Origin: an uncultured Lachnospiraceae bacterium
GTDB lineage: Bacteria > Bacillota > Clostridia > Lachnospirales > Lachnospiraceae
NCBI GenBank assembly: GCA_958444395.1
Contig: CAUCOL010000067.1
Location: forward strand, 1-8,330
Direction of reading: 5' to 3'
DNA length: 8,330 nucleotides
Translations under genes and position numbers: made by a program
Notes under the pieces: generated by a model
Told to the model about the DNA's origin: nothing
The model's input: only the letters and a program-made list of their open reading frames with translations
The model's database searches: none
Shown here: positions 6,979-8,330 of the stretch, piece after piece
Position numbering within the stretch: the first letter of the stretch is position 1
Layout: every line of letters starts with the position of its first letter

Positions 6979-7007
6979 GGAGGATGATGTGAAAGGAGGA
7001 CAAAAGA

Positions 7008-7304
7008 ATGAACGCAAGTGTAGCGATTCAGGTATTACCGAATGTAACAGAGGATGAAGAAGTGATCCGTATCGTAGATGAGGTGATCGCTTATATCAAG
7101 AGTTTTGGACTTTCTACGTATGTAGGACCATTTGAAACGACGATCGAGGGTGACTACGATCAGCTGATGGAGATCGTGGCAGGCTGCCAGAAGGTTGCAA
7201 TCCAGGCAGGTGGCTGCAATCAGGTTTCTACGTATGTAAAGATTGTTTATAAGCCGGAAGGCGAGGTATTGACGATTGAAAAGAAAGTTTCAAAGCATCA
7301 TTAA
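7008..7304 (+). CDS. MTH1187/YkoF-type thiamine-binding protein
   Basis: Small cytoplasmic protein of the MTH1187 family (thiamine-binding, formerly DUF77), a ferredoxin-like fold that assembles into oligomers and, in studied relatives, binds thiamine or related ligands. The 98 residues match the family's usual ~100. Seen: the opening ASVAIQVLPNV strand, a helix EVIRIVDEVIAYIKS, STYVGPFETTIEGDYDQLMEIV, and a closing VKIVYKPEG strand, in the family order. Start ATG 7008 follows a very strong AAGGAGG (6993-6999) at eight bases. It is first in an operon with an ABC permease (29-base overlap) and a ThiY-like lipoprotein, which supports a role as sensor or carrier in thiamine-precursor uptake. That role is inference from context. 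Confidence 0.88.
   Translation: MNASVAIQVLPNVTEDEEVIRIVDEVIAYIKSFGLSTYVGPFETTIEGDYDQLMEIVAGCQKVAIQAGGCNQVSTYVKIVYKPEGEVLTIEKKVSKHH
7263..7267 (+). promoter_or_regulatory. Ribosome binding site inside the preceding gene, fixing a TTG start
   Basis: GAGGT lies eight bases before TTG 7276, within the thiamine-binding protein gene. The next in-frame ATG (7312) has no such site before it and would remove the basic N-terminal segment of the permease. Confidence 0.6.
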
Positions 7305-8046
7305 TTTTGGAATGCCGGTTCTGGCGATCCTGTTGTTGCTGGCTTTCTGGCAGTTTTTGCATACAGCAGGTGTCTTGCCGGCATATATGCTGCCATCACC
7401 GGCACAGGTTGTAACAGCTTTCATCGGGGATTTTCCCTTATTACTACAGCATGCCCGAGTAACACTCTGGGAGACCTTTGCCGGGCTGGGGCTTGGCATA
7501 CTGCTTGGTTTTGTTGTGGCATCCTTGATGGAGCATTGGGAGGTATTGTATCGTGCATTATATCCGATCCTGGTCATCACGCAGACGATCCCGACGGTAG
7601 CGGTTGCTCCCTTACTGGTGCTGTGGATGGGGTATGGTACGGCACCGAAGGTGACGCTGGTTGTATTTATGACCTTTTTCCCGATCGCTGTCGGGCTGTT
7701 GGATGGATTTAAGGAGGCAGACCCGGATGCAATCCGGTTAATGCAGGCGATGGGAGCCAGTCGTCTGCAGATTTTCCACCATATTAAGCTGCCAAGCAGT
7801 CTGAGTCATTTCTTTGCCGGACTGCGCATATCCGTATCCTATGCCGTGGTGGGAGCTGTGATCTCAGAATGGCTGGGAGGCTTTGCCGGACTGGGCGTAT
7901 ATATGACGCGAGTAAAGAAGTCATATGCATATGACAGAATGTTTGCTGTGATCTTTCTGATCACGCTGATCAGTCTGCTGTTGATCAAACTGGTAGATCT
8001 GATCCAGTGGAGCGTTATGCCGTGGAGAAGAAAGCAGGTACATTGA
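7276..8046 (+). CDS. ABC transporter permease, ThiX-like (SsuC/TauC type)
   Basis: Inner-membrane subunit of an importer of the nitrate/sulfonate/thiamine-precursor class. The substrate is probably thiamine or its pyrimidine precursor HMP, judged from the neighbours, not from this sequence alone. TTG 7276 is chosen as start; it gives a basic MKRKFQ end, a first membrane helix (about residues 13-28), and 256 residues, the usual length. LPAYMLPSPAQV near residue 40 is typical of the class. The cytoplasmic EAA loop that docks on the ATPase spans about 147-173, beginning EADPDAIRLMQAMGAS and ending HIKLP. About six hydrophobic segments are seen. The product ends in PWRRKQVH. The gene overlaps the thiamine-binding gene by 29 bases, so the two are probably translationally coupled. 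The partner ATPase is not seen in the window. Membership in the permease family is sure; the substrate is inferred. Confidence 0.9.
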   Translation: MKRKFQSIINFGMPVLAILLLLAFWQFLHTAGVLPAYMLPSPAQVVTAFIGDFPLLLQHARVTLWETFAGLGLGILLGFVVASLMEHWEVLYRALYPILVITQTIPTVAVAPLLVLWMGYGTAPKVTLVVFMTFFPIAVGLLDGFKEADPDAIRLMQAMGASRLQIFHHIKLPSSLSHFFAGLRISVSYAVVGAVISEWLGGFAGLGVYMTRVKKSYAYDRMFAVIFLITLISLLLIKLVDLIQWSVMPWRRKQVH

Positions 8047-8130
8047 CCGGCGGGATGCGTTGCAACAATGGAAACAGATTATCCCAAAGGATCTGAAGAA
8101 TGGAGAGATAGAAGAGAAAGAGAGGAATCT

Positions 8131-8330
8131 ATGAGACTAAAAAAATTACTGGCAGCGTGTCTGGCTGTCTGCATGACCGTTTCCCTGTGTGGGTGCACAT
8201 CCGGGAAAGACACGTCATCTACGCAGGATAAAAAAAGCAGTCAGACGGCAGCAGCTGATAAAGCAGCCTCCGGAGAGGGTGCCACAGATATTACAATGGT
8301 ATTGGACTGGACACCAAATACAAACCATAC
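8131..8330 (+). CDS. ThiY/NMT1-like substrate-binding lipoprotein, 3' end outside window
   Basis: Extracytoplasmic substrate-binding component of the ABC importer, lipid-anchored to the outer face of the membrane. Only 66 complete codons are visible. Residues 1-22 form a lipoprotein signal: basic MRLKK, a hydrophobic core, and lipobox SLCGC with Cys22 as the lipid-modified residue. A Ser/Lys/Ala-rich linker follows, and the mature domain opens with ITMVLDWTPNTNHT, the hallmark N-terminus of the NMT1/THI5-like (ThiY) family that binds HMP-type pyrimidines. ATG 8131 is favoured because AGAGG (8121-8125) precedes it and the signal then has normal length; ATG 8068 is in frame but would add 21 highly charged residues. 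It follows the permease by 84 bases, in the same frame. Family call is good; the exact ligand is inferred. Confidence 0.88.
   Translation, partial: MRLKKLLAACLAVCMTVSLCGCTSGKDTSSTQDKKSSQTAAADKAASGEGATDITMVLDWTPNTNH

Noticed and set aside
6899..7007. TPP riboswitch upstream of the thiamine-type operon
   Set aside because: The phrase CCCTGATCGCAGCGATT faintly recalls part of the TPP core, but the CTGAGA box and the pyrophosphate-binding helix sequence are missing, and the region is better explained by three palindromes. A covariance-model search could still overturn this.
8068..8130. ATG 8068 as the start of the lipoprotein
   Set aside because: It is in frame but would place 21 mostly charged residues before the signal peptide; ATG 8131 has its own ribosome binding site and gives a normal lipoprotein signal.

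Overview
The window looks like a chromosomal segment of a Gram-positive anaerobe of the class Clostridia, most likely Lachnospiraceae. The evidence is strong AGGAGG-type ribosome binding sites, two TTG starts, a DnaE-PfkA gene pair, a YlbJ-type sporulation membrane protein, an M18 aminopeptidase of the clostridial type, and a moderate GC content by eye. Family-level placement is inference. All genes are on the + strand. No tRNA, rRNA, CRISPR array, transposase or phage gene is visible, and no gene-free stretch exceeds about 150 bases.

Layout: (1) 1-2691 is the 3' three-quarters of dnaE (DNA polymerase III alpha subunit), open at the left edge. (2) A good sigma-A promoter overlaps the dnaE stop codon and leads through a leader with a hairpin into pfkA (6-phosphofructokinase, ATP type). 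(3) pfkA is followed closely by a small membrane-anchored, extremely acidic protein with a TTG start, and then a 12-bp hairpin terminator. (4) A sigma-E-like promoter precedes a YlbJ-family membrane protein. (5) An extended -10 promoter precedes an M18 zinc aminopeptidase, which ends in a clear intrinsic terminator. (6) A leader of about 110 bases made of consecutive palindromes precedes a thiamine-related uptake operon: an MTH1187-family thiamine-binding protein, a ThiX-like ABC permease overlapping it, and a ThiY/NMT1-like lipoprotein cut off by the right edge. The ATPase of this transporter is not in the window.

The first two-thirds is housekeeping (replication, glycolysis, peptide turnover) plus one probable sporulation gene; the last part is vitamin or pyrimidine-precursor uptake. 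I do not see a new multi-gene system. The points most worth checking are the palindromic element that stands where a TPP riboswitch would be expected, the substitutions in PfkA, the sigma-E-like promoter of ylbJ, the acidic small protein, and an open reading frame hidden between the permease and the lipoprotein that ends in an ATGA junction.
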